Shown here piece by piece: positions 49,431-59,999 of a DNA stretch of 64,000 nt (within the stretch, counting starts at the first letter, position 1; the number at the start of each line of letters is the position of its first letter). Source of the DNA: Ischnura elegans. Its lineage: Eukaryota; Arthropoda; Insecta; Odonata; Coenagrionidae. Position numbers and translations under genes: made by a program. The stretch lies in NCBI RefSeq assembly GCF_921293095.1, contig NC_060248.1, positions 138,706,972-138,770,971 of the forward strand. The letters are read 5' to 3'. Below the pieces are notes generated by a model. It worked only from the letters and a program-made list of their open reading frames with translations. It had not been told where the DNA came from and did no database searches.

Positions 49431-49882
49431 TTGTTCAGAAAACTTGCCTTGAATTTTTGTTTTGACAGCATTGATGGTAGAGCTATTTCAGATATGTTTC
49501 ACCTCTGCTCATACACGAAGTTACGTCTCCTCTTCTCAGCGGTAAATGGGAGCCCCTATGATGTTTTCCTGACTCACATAGCAAGGGGTGTGCAACAAAA
49601 GTAACAAAAAATCATTTACAAAAGAGATGGTAGAGAAGTTTTTAAAGCACCGATTCCTCCTTATGTCGGGTGTATCCATCGGAGACTCGAATACAAAATA
49701 CAAACTTTTGGGTGACATAGCGTGGTACATAGTTTCTTTACCAATGTTCACTAAATTTACTTATTTCCTACACCGATTTCTGGCTTGCCAATTGGATTTC
49801 ATTGCCAGCGGAAATTTTAACGAGAAGCAAAGTAATCAATCCATTCCACCGTTGGCGATAAAGAATACAAGTGATGCCACGA

Positions 49883-50143
49883 CAGTGGCAGATAAACATG
49901 GGGGAAGGGGGCGCGCGCCCCCCTCTTACGTGGCCGCCTGCATTGTCTAACATTGCAGAACTACAATTGTAACTCCTTCACATCATAAGATAGCATTACC
50001 TTGTACATATATGTGTATAATCATTTTAAATAACTTTCCTAAACTTTGAATGTGACTTGATTATTTTTCGTTACGATACAAGTATAGGTAGCTCAAGATA
50101 TCTTTTGCACCCCCTTGAATTTTTTTTTATGTTTCCGCTACTG
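49883..50143. mobile_element. hAT-type MITE nested in the piggyBac, 261 bp
   Basis: Inverted ends CAGTGGCAGATAAACAT and, on the complement, CAGTAGCGGAAACAT. The 8-bp flanks are TGCCACGA and TGCTAGGA (6 of 8). The interior shares several landmarks in order with 63,697-63,935: ATAAGATAGCATT, TATAATCATTTT, ATGTGACTTGATTATT and TCAAGATATCTTTTGC. It sits inside the piggyBac and so was inserted later. The left part carries a GC-rich run (GGGGGCGCGCGCCCCC). Confidence 0.72.
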
Positions 50144-50473
50144 TGCTAGGATAGGCAACTTGATATTGCAAGCATTTGCGCCTCCAGAAATTCAATACTG
50201 ATATTCATTACAATACAATCATTTCATGCTTCCATTGAAGGTAATTTATCACAATTCAAATGAGGATACACCACAATTCTGAGAAAATACCTGTTTTTGC
50301 TGTATTTACTTAATTGTTCAATATTATACTTCATGAAATGGCAGAAATATAAAATTGTCTTCAAGCTATCACATAATTAGGCTTGTAAAATAATTATTTA
50401 TTTATTTTATCAATAAATAAGATGAAACATACCAATAAGTCAAAACTTGAATTTTTAGTGCCACAAGTGCCCA

Positions 50474-50493
50474 GACGTATCTTTAGATACGTC
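50474..50493. repeat. Subterminal palindrome of the piggyBac
   Basis: GACGTATCTTTAGATACGTC, a 20-bp near-perfect palindrome, repeated at 50,826-50,845 as GACGTATCTAAAGATACGTC and partly at 48,524-48,537. Such subterminal repeats are candidate transposase-binding sites. Confidence 0.7.
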
Positions 50494-50859
50494 AAAACTT
50501 TACTGATTAGTTTTCTAATGAGCTTGAAAGAAAAATGAATTTCTTTATACAGATAATATTTCTTATATATTTAAGATAAAACAGGTAAAAACTGGATTCA
50601 GATAACTAAAATACTTTGTACGAAAATTAAATTTTCACATGACCATAGCGTAGCGATTTCAGAGTAGTTCATGATCAGCCATGTGAAATTAAGCATAACA
50701 ATTGCAAATATTGGCTTAAATAACCGAAATCACTTTTATACCATTTTAAGACTTTCTTTTTTCATATTACATAAATAAATTGCGAAAACAACATACTAAA
50801 GAGTATTTAGGAATTTTTAAAGTATGACGTATCTAAAGATACGTCTGGGCATTAATGGG

Positions 50860-50863
50860 TTAA
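50860..50863 (+). repeat. TTAA target duplication, right
   Basis: TTAA directly outside the right inverted terminus, partner of 48,386-48,389. Confidence 0.85.
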
Positions 50864-51091
50864 GTGTTGTGAGTGTAGCAAAAATAGCGCTAGATCTTAA
50901 TTTTTGGTGCGGTTTAATTAAATATTTTCGCGTTGGAAAAGTGAAAATATTTATTTATTTATTTTATTACGCATTCATTACTTTTATCATCGTGGTTCCT
51001 GAATGTAAAAATTATAGTATACCTTTGTGATCACTAAATAATGGTTCTGAACTGAACTCAAAACTTGGAAGAGGAATGAATGAAATCTTAC

Positions 51092-51190
51092 CGTCTGCCT
51101 GCGGCAACGAGCTGCATTCTTTCGATCTTTTTGCACGTGCTTTCACCGAGGCCTCGAGTAGTCAACTCACACAAGACAATCCAACGAACT
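51092..51190 (-). CDS. Possible internal exon (minus strand)
   Basis: On the minus strand the segment is bounded by an acceptor (TTTCCATTGCAG) and a strong donor (GCAGACG then GTAAGA). Only one frame is open, reading VRWIVLCELTTRGLGESTCK then KIERMQLVAAGRR. Keeping phase with the exon at 52,044-52,164 requires the acceptor to be two bases further in, at GCAGAG. No family is recognised. The codons are GC-richer than the surroundings, which favours a real exon, possibly of a non-coding transcript. Confidence 0.38.
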
Positions 51191-51194
51191 CTGC

Positions 51195-52040
51195 AATGGA
51201 AAAAAACGAACACTCATAAAGAGACAAATCAATGTCCTAGAAAATAGGCCTCATGGCTGAATCAATCAATAAATTTTCTTATGGCGCATAGACGTTAGAG
51301 AGTAATAAGGCTCACCTTTTAATTAGATTTAAAAAAACTTCGAGTAAAAAATAACATTTCCCGTAGTGCAGGGGAAATTAAAATAATATTCAATTAATTT
51401 ATAATACTTATTAGAATAAAAAATTAATTCCAATTAAATGGAACTATATATTTGTTTAAATAGGAAAAATTAAGGATTGATTTTGAAGTGGGTAACCTTT
51501 CACAGGATAAAAATGGTTAAATAATTCAGAATGAAAAATCAAAATAAAATTTATAATGAATAAACAGATAATTACAAACTGATTACAAATAAAAGTATTT
51601 CGGACTGCTTTATAATGTGAAAATATTTTGCGGAAACTGTTGAGGTGATATTTTGACTTGAAAATACTTGTAAAGAAAATACGTTAATAGGTGATTATGA
51701 GTCATCCAGAAAAATGTTGGCACAAAAAAATATTTTGCCCATTGCAATATATTTCATAAGTTTTCAATTCATTTCGAAGTTAATTGGTCAATGAAATATC
51801 ACTTCCAGTTACTTAGTACAAAGTACAATTTTCAAACTAAGTAGTCAATGACTAAATTGAGGGGGATATTAAGTTTATTTGTTAATTTTGATGGCATTAT
51901 GGGCAAATTAGAAGTTCAGTATAAGCATGAGCACAATTGAGTTCCGTTAATGAATGCAAAATTGAACATTCTCAAGCAACTCGTCAAGTTAAAAATTTGC
52001 ATTGGAAAAATGAACCAAATTTGAATGAGTATTGAGATCA
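51195..52040. other. AT-rich, probably intron
   Basis: No gene, RNA or repeat seen; it separates two exon-like segments on the minus strand. Confidence 0.4.
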
Positions 52041-52043
52041 TAC

Positions 52044-52164
52044 CGCTCCTTATCTGCTGCAACTCATGTAGAGCCGCAAGAAGCCAGCTCGGTAATGTGC
52101 ACCATCCAATCTTCTTCCAAGTGCCTTCTTTCTCCTTATCATCATGTCCAGCAATGAATCGCGC
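52044..52164 (-). CDS. Exon-like module 1 (minus strand)
   Basis: The acceptor CGCTCTCTCCTTAG precedes an open frame that starts ARFIAGHDDKEKEGTWKKIG and continues WCTLPSWLLAALHELQQIRS to a donor-like GGAGCG|GTATGA. The start matches the other modules (IAG after a short lead). Its intron side (52,165-52,430) is duplicated at about 52,528-52,794, a tandem step of about 362 bp. No family is recognised. Confidence 0.4.
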
Positions 52165-52794
52165 CTAAGGAGAGAGCGGGTTAGTGCATACACAAATAAA
52201 TAACCCTTCCGAGGATTTGCACCACTCCAAAGCAGCACACAAGAACGTGACAATGGCATCGATAGGAAATCATAAATTTCCTACCTAGCCACAGCCACAT
52301 TCCTGCATGACGCAATGGAATCCGTAATGCAAAACCACGGCACAAAAAACTACAACTAACGCGCAAAAAAAACGCCTAGCCTTACGCAAATTTATGTTAA
52401 CTGGCCAGAAGGGCCCAAAGCTAAGATGTCGTCTTCTTCTGGTCCTGCGATGCCATCCTCTTCTGTCTTCTCTTCTTCCGATGAATCTTCATTCTTCTCT
52501 TCACATCCAGCGATGGCTTGCGGACCTAGGGAGAGAGCGGGTTAGTGCATACACAAATAAATAACCCTTCCGAGGATTTGCACCACTCCAAAGCAGCACA
52601 CAAGAACGTGACCATGGCATCAATAGGAAACCACAGATTTCCTACCTAGCCACAGCCACATTCCTGCATGACGCAATGGAATCCGTAATGGAAAACCAAG
52701 GCACAAAAAAACTAAAACTAACGCTCGGAAAAACGCCTAGCCTTACGAAAATTTTTGTTCATTGACCAGAAGGGCCCAAAACTAAACCGCAAAT
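52165..52794 (-). repeat. Tandem duplication, step about 362 bp, carrying exon-like modules
   Basis: Two copies share AGAGAGCGGGTTAGTGCATA, the CACAAATAAATAACCCTTCC segment, GATTTGCACCACTCCAAAGC, CCACATTCCTGCATGACGCA, CGCCTAGCCTTACG and CAGAAGGGCCCAAA. Partial further copies occur near 52,920-52,970 and 53,930-53,955. Confidence 0.8.
52392..52525 (-). CDS. Exon-like module 2 (minus strand), acidic
   Basis: The acceptor CTCTCTCCCTAG precedes a frame reading PQAIAGCEEKNEDSSEEEKT then EEDGIAGPEEDDILALGPSG and QLT to a TAA at 52,392-52,394. The peptide is strongly acidic and low-complexity. The DNA is GAA-rich, as in exonic splicing enhancers, so it might be a non-coding exon. The frame is out of step by two bases relative to modules 1, 3 and 4. 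Confidence 0.35.
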
Positions 52795-52809
52795 ATCGCA
52801 CACGTCTTC

Positions 52810-52914
52810 TTACGATGCTCCTCTTCTTTCTTCTGTGAATACTTGGGTCATCAATCTTCTCTTCTTCGTGCAGTCTTCACTCTTCCTTCCTTGAAGTCCA
52901 GCGATGGCTTGAAT
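52810..52914 (-). CDS. Exon-like module 3 (minus strand)
   Basis: The acceptor CTCTTCACAG precedes IQAIAGLQGRKSEDCTKKRR then LMTQVFTEERRGAS and a TAA. It shares the QAIAG start with module 2 but is basic rather than acidic, so the modules diverge fast after a conserved first few codons. Confidence 0.33.
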   Translation of the reverse strand: MQAIAGLQGRKSEDCTKKRRLMTQVFTEERRGAS

Positions 52915-53084
52915 CTGTGAAGAGGTAAGATTAGTGCATGCACAAACAAATAAATAAATAACACTAACATGTAAGCCCTAACGTAACGCAACGGAAAAAT
53001 AATTGCAGCACACGCAAATATAAATAATCACACGCAGAAAAATATCACACGAAATCACATGATAGATTAAAAAACACACGCAAT

Positions 53085-53345
53085 CGGATCCTTGCCGTTC
53101 TTCGAGCTCAATTTGATGTCTTCATTCTTCATGGCTGGAAGGGTAAGAGTTACAGACATGTTACAATGAAGTACAAAAAATACACTCATTTCAGGAGAGG
53201 GATTATCAATGTCCACTCATTCCCGATATACACCTGCACATTGTCTTCACTCTTCATTCTTCGAGGCCCCCTGCGATGTCTTCTATCTTCGGGGCCTCAG
53301 CTACGTCTTCTTTCTTCATTCTTCATTCCTGCAATAAATGGTGTT
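53085..53345 (-). other. Further GAA-rich exon-like pieces
   Basis: The acceptor-like CTTACCCTTCCAG (at about 53,135-53,147) precedes MKNEDIKLSSKNGKDP, and CCATTTATTGCAG (at about 53,330-53,342) precedes GAATGAAGAATGAAG with stops in all frames. Both resemble the modules at 52,392-52,914 in composition. The second at least cannot be coding, which argues for non-coding exons or decayed copies. Confidence 0.3.
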
Positions 53346-53839
53346 AGTACAAAACCCACCCAAATACCTTAAAAAAACTACACACACAAAAATACCCACA
53401 TGGATTTCCTGCCTAAGAATGCATTCTTTGTCTCCTAGGACCAGTCTCATTCGTAGAAAATAACTTTAAAGTGCACTTTCTGGTACCTTAGTTTCAGCGG
53501 TGTTTCGAAACCTTTTTGAACTTGCTCCTTAGAGCCGTTACCTTTCGTGTACTGTTGTTACCTAGAGGTCGTGCTTTGATAATAGAGTGTGGATTCACCA
53601 GGAGTCTCTCATAACTCCAAGTGTGTGGTTCAGGTAGGCCCTAATTTACCATTTCATGTTCAAGATAACCTGATGAAAACCTGATACGGCAATGACCAAC
53701 GTCCGAGGAAAACTGCATTCTTCCCAGCATTCAACTCAAGTCGATGAATGATGTTCCAATTCTTCAATATTCATTCTGAAATTGAAAAAGCAAAAATGTG
53801 GATTAAAATTCGAGTCAAATCTCTCCGAATAACATAAAA

Positions 53840-53945
53840 GGAATTAGCATTGGATGTCCCGCGAGGCCACCGTCTTCTTCTCTTCTTCATTCTCCCTGCT
53901 CTACCCTTCATTCTCCCCCTCACGTCCGGGGATGGCTTGCACCTA
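53840..53945 (-). pseudogene. Exon-like module 4 (minus strand), interrupted
   Basis: The acceptor GCTCTCTCCTTAG precedes VQAIPGREGENEG and then a TAG. It clearly belongs with modules 1-3 (shared acceptor and the QAI-PG/AG start) but its frame closes after 13 codons. Confidence 0.35.
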
Positions 53946-53995
53946 AGGAGAGAGCAAAATTTTTAATTAAATTCGGGGGTTAGATTATTAAATAA

Positions 53996-54633
53996 GGGTC
54001 ACTCCACCTAAATTCAACAAGCGTTTGTCCCTAAGAGTCTCAGATTTTGTTATCTGTATGGGTCTACATCAACCTCAAACTAAATACCCTGAGATCTTTT
54101 TTTATGTGGTTTTAATACGTTATCGGTTTTTTCCAAAAAATTGCCTTAAATCATATAAATCCCACAATTTAACTATCAAATTGTCGTATAGCCATTCTAT
54201 ATTGCTTTTTTTACAGCTAAGTCCTTTCGGCAGTCACTCAGAGTAAAATATTTATAAAGTGCACTTCTCTATTATTGTTATATTTAAATTTAAAAAAATT
54301 GTTAATCAACTTTTCTCAAAATAATCCATCTCAGAATTGGCCCACGCATTTATTATTTAGAATGTAGGCTCATTCATTACCTTAGAATTACAAAAATTAA
54401 ATTTAAATCACCTCCTGAATGATATTTCTTTGAGAATATTAAAACGTTTACTTTTTCTCCCGTGCGGCTTTCCGATTACTTTTAATACTAGTCTACAGAC
54501 CTGCACTCATAGACTGGTAGTCTATATCATAGTAGTATGACCTACAGCGTCAACTATAAAATATCAACCATGAATTCATCAAAATCTGAGACCCTACGGG
54601 ACAAGCTTTTTTGGAATTGAGGTGGAATGACTC
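53996..54633. mobile_element. Inverted-terminus element, 638 bp
   Basis: Long imperfect inverted termini of about 54 bp: the left begins GGGTCACTCCACCTAAATTC and the right, on the complement, GAGTCATTCCACCTCAATTC. Both run to a shared GTCTCAGATTTTG. No coding sequence inside. Target duplication not clear, so the superfamily is unassigned. Confidence 0.65.
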
Positions 54634-54639
54634 AAACTA

Positions 54640-55490
54640 TTATACCCGTCTGTCTTTAAAATTCGTGGAAATGGATGCAAAAACAAAGGCTGTTTATTTA
54701 AAAAGAAGGATACTCAAAAAATTCTCTAGAAATTCACATATTTGTTCAATGACTTTTAAACAACAGGCTATTTTTTAGGGAGCTTGCTAAAGTGATATTG
54801 AATAGGGTAGGTATATTAAAATCTCTCTTAAACAGATTAAATTATTGTAATTTAATGTGAAATTCTTTATATCCAATTGATTTTAGCAGTGAAAGATTTG
54901 TATAAATATGTAAAATGGCTTAGAAATATATTACTTTAATTATTCCAATAGCAACACTAGGGAATTCGTAGAATAAGCAGTATCAAGAAACACATAGCAA
55001 ACAAACATTTTGGGAAATATTACATCGCATTAACTATTTTGTTTTAAAAAGTAGGCAGACAGCAAAATTTAAATTCATGACTAAAAAATTGAAGTTATTG
55101 ACCACTTGATGTTAGTGTATTACAACTTGAGCAAGATTCTTGATCTATATTGGATTTGTACAAATCGGAATTCAAAGTCGCTTTGTTCCACCGAGATCAC
55201 GATTTAACTTTATCTAGTTTATTTTGGATACATTTATTATGGATACATAGTATGGAAGCTCATTTTTAATCAATAATCTCAGTCAATATTTATACAAAAA
55301 TTTCCTTCTCTCTTCATATAAATCGTTGGAATTGATACTGGAAACAAATAGGGCAGTCAAGTGAACCTTATTTCTATATTTCACGGGTTATCTTACTGGT
55401 AAAATGAAAAATCAATAACTTAAAACCATGCCCCATAAGCATGCGTTGTTATCGCGACAGAATTGAATGCGTATTTTCAGTATAAACACG
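54640..55490. other. AT-rich, no gene seen
   Basis: No open frame of note and no repeat or RNA signal recognised. Confidence 0.45.
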
Positions 55491-55731
55491 TTAATCTAAC
55501 CTTCATTCGTTAGATTTATTAAAAAACAATGTGTTATCATTTTTTTATAAAATAAATTACGTGATACTTGCGAGGACGTGAGATTGGGTAAGAATCGGCT
55601 TGACCCCATCGCCCATCCTAAACACCACATCTGACTAACCCTTTCGCTACTAACAAAGTAAATATTCGCCCGGACGGTTTTTGACGCGGAAGACGAAAGC
55701 GACAAATTTTCGTCTAACATTTTCCTACGCA

Positions 55732-55889
55732 GGCGAATGAATGCCGCAAATATCTCTTTCGTTGCCCTTTTATGCTGGTCGCAGCTATGCGAAGTCTTAT
55801 CGGAACCCAACAAAGCGGGGACATATGCCGTACCCTCGAAATCCGGGAGCAGGTACCCGGACTCCTCGCCTTCTATTACCCTTTTTGTG
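55732..55889 (+). CDS. Possible exon with a signal-peptide-like start
   Basis: A 158-bp segment lies between an acceptor (TTTTCCTACGCAG) and a donor (TTTTTGTG then GTAAGG). One frame starts with ATG 6 bases in and reads MNAANISFVALLCWSQLCEV then LSEPNKAGTYAVPSKSGS and RYPDSSPSITLFV, a short N region and hydrophobic core of secretory type with a plausible cleavage near VLS|EP. A second frame is also open (includes RKYLFRCPFMLVAAMRSLIG), so the choice of frame is uncertain. No partner exons were found. Confidence 0.33.
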
Positions 55890-55899
55890 GTAAGGGATA

Positions 55900-57850
55900 G
55901 CGATCATTTAGTCAGTTTTTGAAATCCTATTGAATTCCTTTCTCAAAAAATATAAACTAATAATGGGGTAGTTTACTTAGTCAAAGAAAACGAAAGGCAT
56001 TGATTGCGATTCGTTACCCACCATTAGTATATTCATAATATATAAATTATTTCGCTTTAGAAATACCGGTTTAGACGAATGGCTATGGTCCATTTTTATC
56101 CTCATTTGAAAAGGGCCAGATTGGTACCCATGCGATGCCACTCCACGTGACATCACAGGGACCTAGTTTCTATAGGAGAAGATAGGAGTTGTACATCATC
56201 TGAGGTTACCACTGCATGCATGAGGCGCAGAGCTCAGAGAAACATGCCTCAGTAATCACTTATTAAAACTGGTTTAGGTCGGAAAGTTTTCTTCGTTTGA
56301 TAAGGTATTAATAATCCTTATTTAAGCCAAGCGCTACCAGCCAGCAGGGTACTCAGCTACCCGCTAGCAGCCTGCGTCGTATCAGCGCTAAGCCTCGCCT
56401 CAAGGTCACCTCACAGGGCGGCAGCGGGAACCTGAAATACGTCGTACGGAGAGATTTCCCGGCATTCATACTTACGCGTCGCGTTTTCGCGCGCTTGAAA
56501 ATTTTCACTTTTCATTTAACCGCGAAAAACAGGTATCGTCATTTAAAAATCTAAAAGTGTGAAATACGTACCCCAGGAGTAATAATCTTTCGATTCAGGC
56601 AATAAAAAAATAATAGGAAACCACCCTATTGAGTTCTTTTTTGTCTTTTAAGGAGCGCTTACAATTTTTTAATGAAATTTTACCATAATCATTAACTTAT
56701 ATCTCGATTTTGATATAAACATCAACATAGAAATTGTTGGTGCATTAAATTCGTTAATTAGGACGGTATATCTCCGTTCAAAAGTTGACAATGTACAAAA
56801 AAAACCGAGGAATTGAATTCGAAATCTGCAAAATACGGGTAAACAACAATTATCCATGTAGCTAATTTACAAAAACTAACAACGAGTTGACCCGGCACTA
56901 AATCCGCTGCTAGGGCTGTCAACCCGGAAAGGAGGAAGACCAATTATACTTTGAGTCCGAGATAATGCGGAGTCCCCGCTAGGAAAAGTCGAATAAGGTT
57001 GGCGCTGAGAGAGTGTGATTATCCGTGAGACCCTTCTTAACCAATGTCCTGCAAAAATGGTCCGTACAGAGGGGACGGAAGAGAGAAGGACCCTTGGGGC
57101 TCAGTCCAACAGTCATGGTAAGGAAACAACACCACGGTGTCGAAAGGGTTAATGGATACCCACAAAGATGTCATATTCGTAAGAATTAGCTTGTATGATA
57201 CAAAGTAAATATATAGTTGACAGACGAAAGTGGTATATTTTGCTTGAATGTTGAAAAAAATAAGAAAATAAAATCCTTTCAGGAAATAAGGAAGGTGGAG
57301 AAGTAAACCAACGAAGCATTATTTGACATTAACGTCCGAAAAGTATGACTCTGTTGTGCCTACAAGTCGAGGGGAAAGTGGAGGGTCTATAAATTTATTA
57401 TGAGAGGAACTTTGAGAATAATATGATAATAATACTCGGTTCTCTTATTTTTCACCTGTGTATCGAGTACGGACACGTAAAAGATAAGCGTGAAAACTCC
57501 ATCTGCGAAAAAATTATGAAATTGAAAGTATGAAATGATAAATATTGAATAAATACATCATAATTTTTCAAACGTTTCAACTTCAGTGGTGAAGTATATG
57601 ATTAAAAAATAATTAAAGCACGGTCTTATCCTCTAACTTATGTCATAAATGATAAGACTCATTCACTGAATCGAATCACGTTCTAGCTTTCTGTACGTGA
57701 GAGACTATTTCTACACTTTATCGGCTGCTTTGCTTATTTATGCTTCATGTGACATTTTTTCCGATGCCCTATGAAGGTTTAGTTAAATTAGCGCCAACGA
57801 GAGTGAGACATGTATCCCTATGTCAAATGCTAACTCAGCATAATATCCAG
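55900..57850. other. Intergenic, no gene assigned
   Basis: Mixed composition with a GC-richer patch near 56,330-56,460. Short minus-strand frames near 56,669-56,943 lack domain or splice support. Nothing recognised. Confidence 0.4.
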
Positions 57851-57856
57851 CTAGCA

Positions 57857-58010
57857 TTATGCGAAAAATCCACGGAGAAAAAAATCATTCGCCAGGATTC
57901 GAACCCAGATACCCCCTAAAAAAATTTTTTCTCAGTGGATTTTAGCACAATTTGTGCATTGTGGGTGACTCTCGTAAAGTTACCACCGTGGCTAGTCCCG
58001 GTATACTTAT
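57857..58010 (-). mobile_element. tRNA-derived SINE-like element with inverted arms
   Basis: On the minus strand, TAGCCACGGTGG (57,983-57,994) resembles an A box and GGGTTCGAATCC (57,895-57,906) is a near-perfect B box. They are about 90 bp apart, too far for a tRNA, so this is SINE-like. The B box lies in the loop between imperfect inverted arms of about 28 bp (about 57,857-57,886 and 57,924-57,953). Confidence 0.5.
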
Positions 58011-58014
58011 AAAA

Positions 58015-59320
58015 AAAGAAACACTTATCCAGCCAGCAAACTGAAAAGGTGTTTGGCAGGGTTGGTTTATCACAAGCATGTAAGCTACCTTCCATAAATG
58101 TTTACGAAACATGATAGTAATGTAAGAGGAGTTTGGCCCGTGATTTCAAATGAAACTATCGTTGAAAATGTAATTTACTGCGTTCCTTGGGTCCTAACTT
58201 CCTTTCTTCGCATGATTTATCGCTCACGGACACTATAAAATTAATCTGAATTTATTCATTGGCGGCATACAAAGAACTCGAATCAATTTTGTCAATTTTT
58301 GGCAATTTTCCAACAAATATTCCAGTAATTTTCCTGGGCAATGGTTAGTACTTCCCGATTTCCTTTGAAATTATTACATTTTATTATATTATGACGCATA
58401 CCCCTGTCTGTCCATCCCGTATTTCATTTATAGTTAAAGGGTTCCTAGAGCCCGTCCATATTAAGATAGTATTACTTGCACTATACAAAGTCATCAACAA
58501 TATATTCACTACAGCGTATCAGCATTCAACGCCCACTTAAACACCTTATAAAAACTGTAACAACTGTCATATAAAGCCTAAATAAGGTTTAAAAAAGGAG
58601 TGCTGATATCCGTATAAATAATCGGTTATAAACTAGGACTCAACAACAGCTGTCAGCTCCGAGTTCTCAACGCGACTCTAGTTAACAGAAGAATAACCAG
58701 CATCGAAAACATTTTGCAGTACAAGACTTCGGAGCCTCTGATGAGCTCAGTTATAACCCCACAACTTTTCCGCCACGACCACGCACAGTAAAGATGTACT
58801 CGGCGACGGAGCCACGAAGTGGTAAGAGACAAACGTTGAGTCCAAATTTGAGTCTAAAGATAGGCAGAACCTCGCCAAGGAGCCTGAAAGAAAACACTGC
58901 GACAGCCCAACGTGAGTGTGGACGTGGGTTACCTCGGTACATTCCATCCGCTAATCTTAATTCTGATTGGGCTAATGCTAATGGAGTTTGACTCCAGATT
59001 CGGTGGCTAGGTCGCGTCCACCTCCGTCCTCGTCGGCTCTTGGTTGCTTACGAGTGAGGGATGCAGGTCGCTCTATGTGCCAACCTGTCAAGTTTTCACC
59101 GACCCAGCCCCATCAGTTTAAAGTAGGACTACTGGGTGTCCACATGTTTGGAAAACGATAGTACTTACATTTTACGTATGAGGGGAGAATGGAAAAGTTT
59201 CGAAAAGTAATCGCGCGATAACCAAATGAATCCTAATGTAAACCACCTCTAACATTTTCTGTGCAATGTATAGTGCCATCTTACGATTATTCGCGAGTGT
59301 ATTGGAAATTTTGTGGCTTG
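58015..59320. other. Intergenic, open GC-rich patch at 58,790-58,990
   Basis: The patch is open for about 65 codons on both strands in three frames and contains GT-AG-like sites, but no domain and no clear exon boundaries. The rest shows nothing recognisable. Confidence 0.35.
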
Positions 59321-59328
59321 GCTACGTA

Positions 59329-59512
59329 TATGACGGCGTTGATAGAAATTCCTATTATCAATAAAAACCGTAAATTACTCTCACTTTAGCGTTCATTTTA
59401 TTAAAAATATATTAATATGTGTTGGTAGTCGTGGTATCTATATTTCGAAATTGAATTCAAAAGGGTGTAGTCTATCTACACACATGACGACGTTGATGTA
59501 AATACCTATTCT
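59329..59512 (+). repeat. Diverged pair of short direct repeats
   Basis: ATGACGGCGTTGATAGAAAT at about 59,331 and ATGACGACGTTGATGTAAAT at about 59,484, each followed by a form of CCTATT, spaced by about 153 bp. Confidence 0.55.
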
Positions 59513-59572
59513 ATTTAGCAATCGCTGATTGATAATAATCGTGAAATATTTCAAATTCGTGTCGTTATGGCG

Positions 59573-59694
59573 TGTTGTGAGACTTGGACGTTGACAGCAG
59601 CAAAGAAGTCAAGAGTGGAAGCATTCGAAATTCGGTGCTACCGGAGAATGATAAAGATAAAGTTGATGAAGCGAATAGGTGCTATAGACGAATG
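59573..59694 (+). pseudogene. LINE reverse-transcriptase C-terminal fragment (RTE/CFD type)
   Basis: Translation reads CCETWTLTAAKKSRVEAFEI then RCYRRMIKIKLMKRIGAIDE and a TGA. The pattern ETWTLT-x-A...R-x-EAFE-x-x-CYRRM is the hallmark of the region after the reverse transcriptase domain in many animal LINEs of the RTE/CFD-like type. Nothing upstream within 200 bp continues the protein, so this is a short orphan fragment. Confidence 0.7.
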
Positions 59695-59999
59695 ATGAAT
59701 GTGAAATGGATCGACTAATGAGTATATGATATGATGTATGATATAAGTATGAGATATGAGTGATGTTATGAGTATGACTTAAGTATAATGAGGAAGTGCC
59801 AAGAAAAGTGGGAGAAAAGAGAAATATTCTAAAACCCTTAGAATAAGACGGGAAAATTGAGTTGGCAATAATATGAGCCATGATAATCTGATGAAAACGA
59901 TCTTAGAAGGACAGGTGGAAGGAAAGAAGGGCAAGGAAAGTCCCCGAATGTGACATTTCGGATAACGGAATAATGTTTTTACATAAAGAATTATTTCCT

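Larger units (their letters stand above)
48390..50859 (-). mobile_element. piggyBac-type transposon, decayed, 2,470 bp
   Basis: Perfect 15-bp inverted termini: CCCATTAATGCCCAG at 48,390-48,404 and its complement at 50,845-50,859, each bounded by TTAA. A perfect 16-bp subterminal inverted pair is also present: GATACGTCTGGGCACT at 48,533-48,548 and AGTGCCCAGACGTATC at 50,466-50,481. The total length is typical of the superfamily. A broken transposase runs right to left (48,680-49,430), and a hAT-type MITE is nested at 49,883-50,143. The N-terminal third of the coding region is not recognisable. Confidence 0.9.

Noticed and set aside
49588..49950. 120-codon plus-strand frame inside the piggyBac
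   Set aside because: It runs from piggyBac DNA into the nested MITE and has no recognisable domain, so it is a chance frame.
58747..58991. Three overlapping frames of about 65 codons on both strands
   Set aside because: A GC-rich patch open in several frames at once, without domain or clear splice boundaries.
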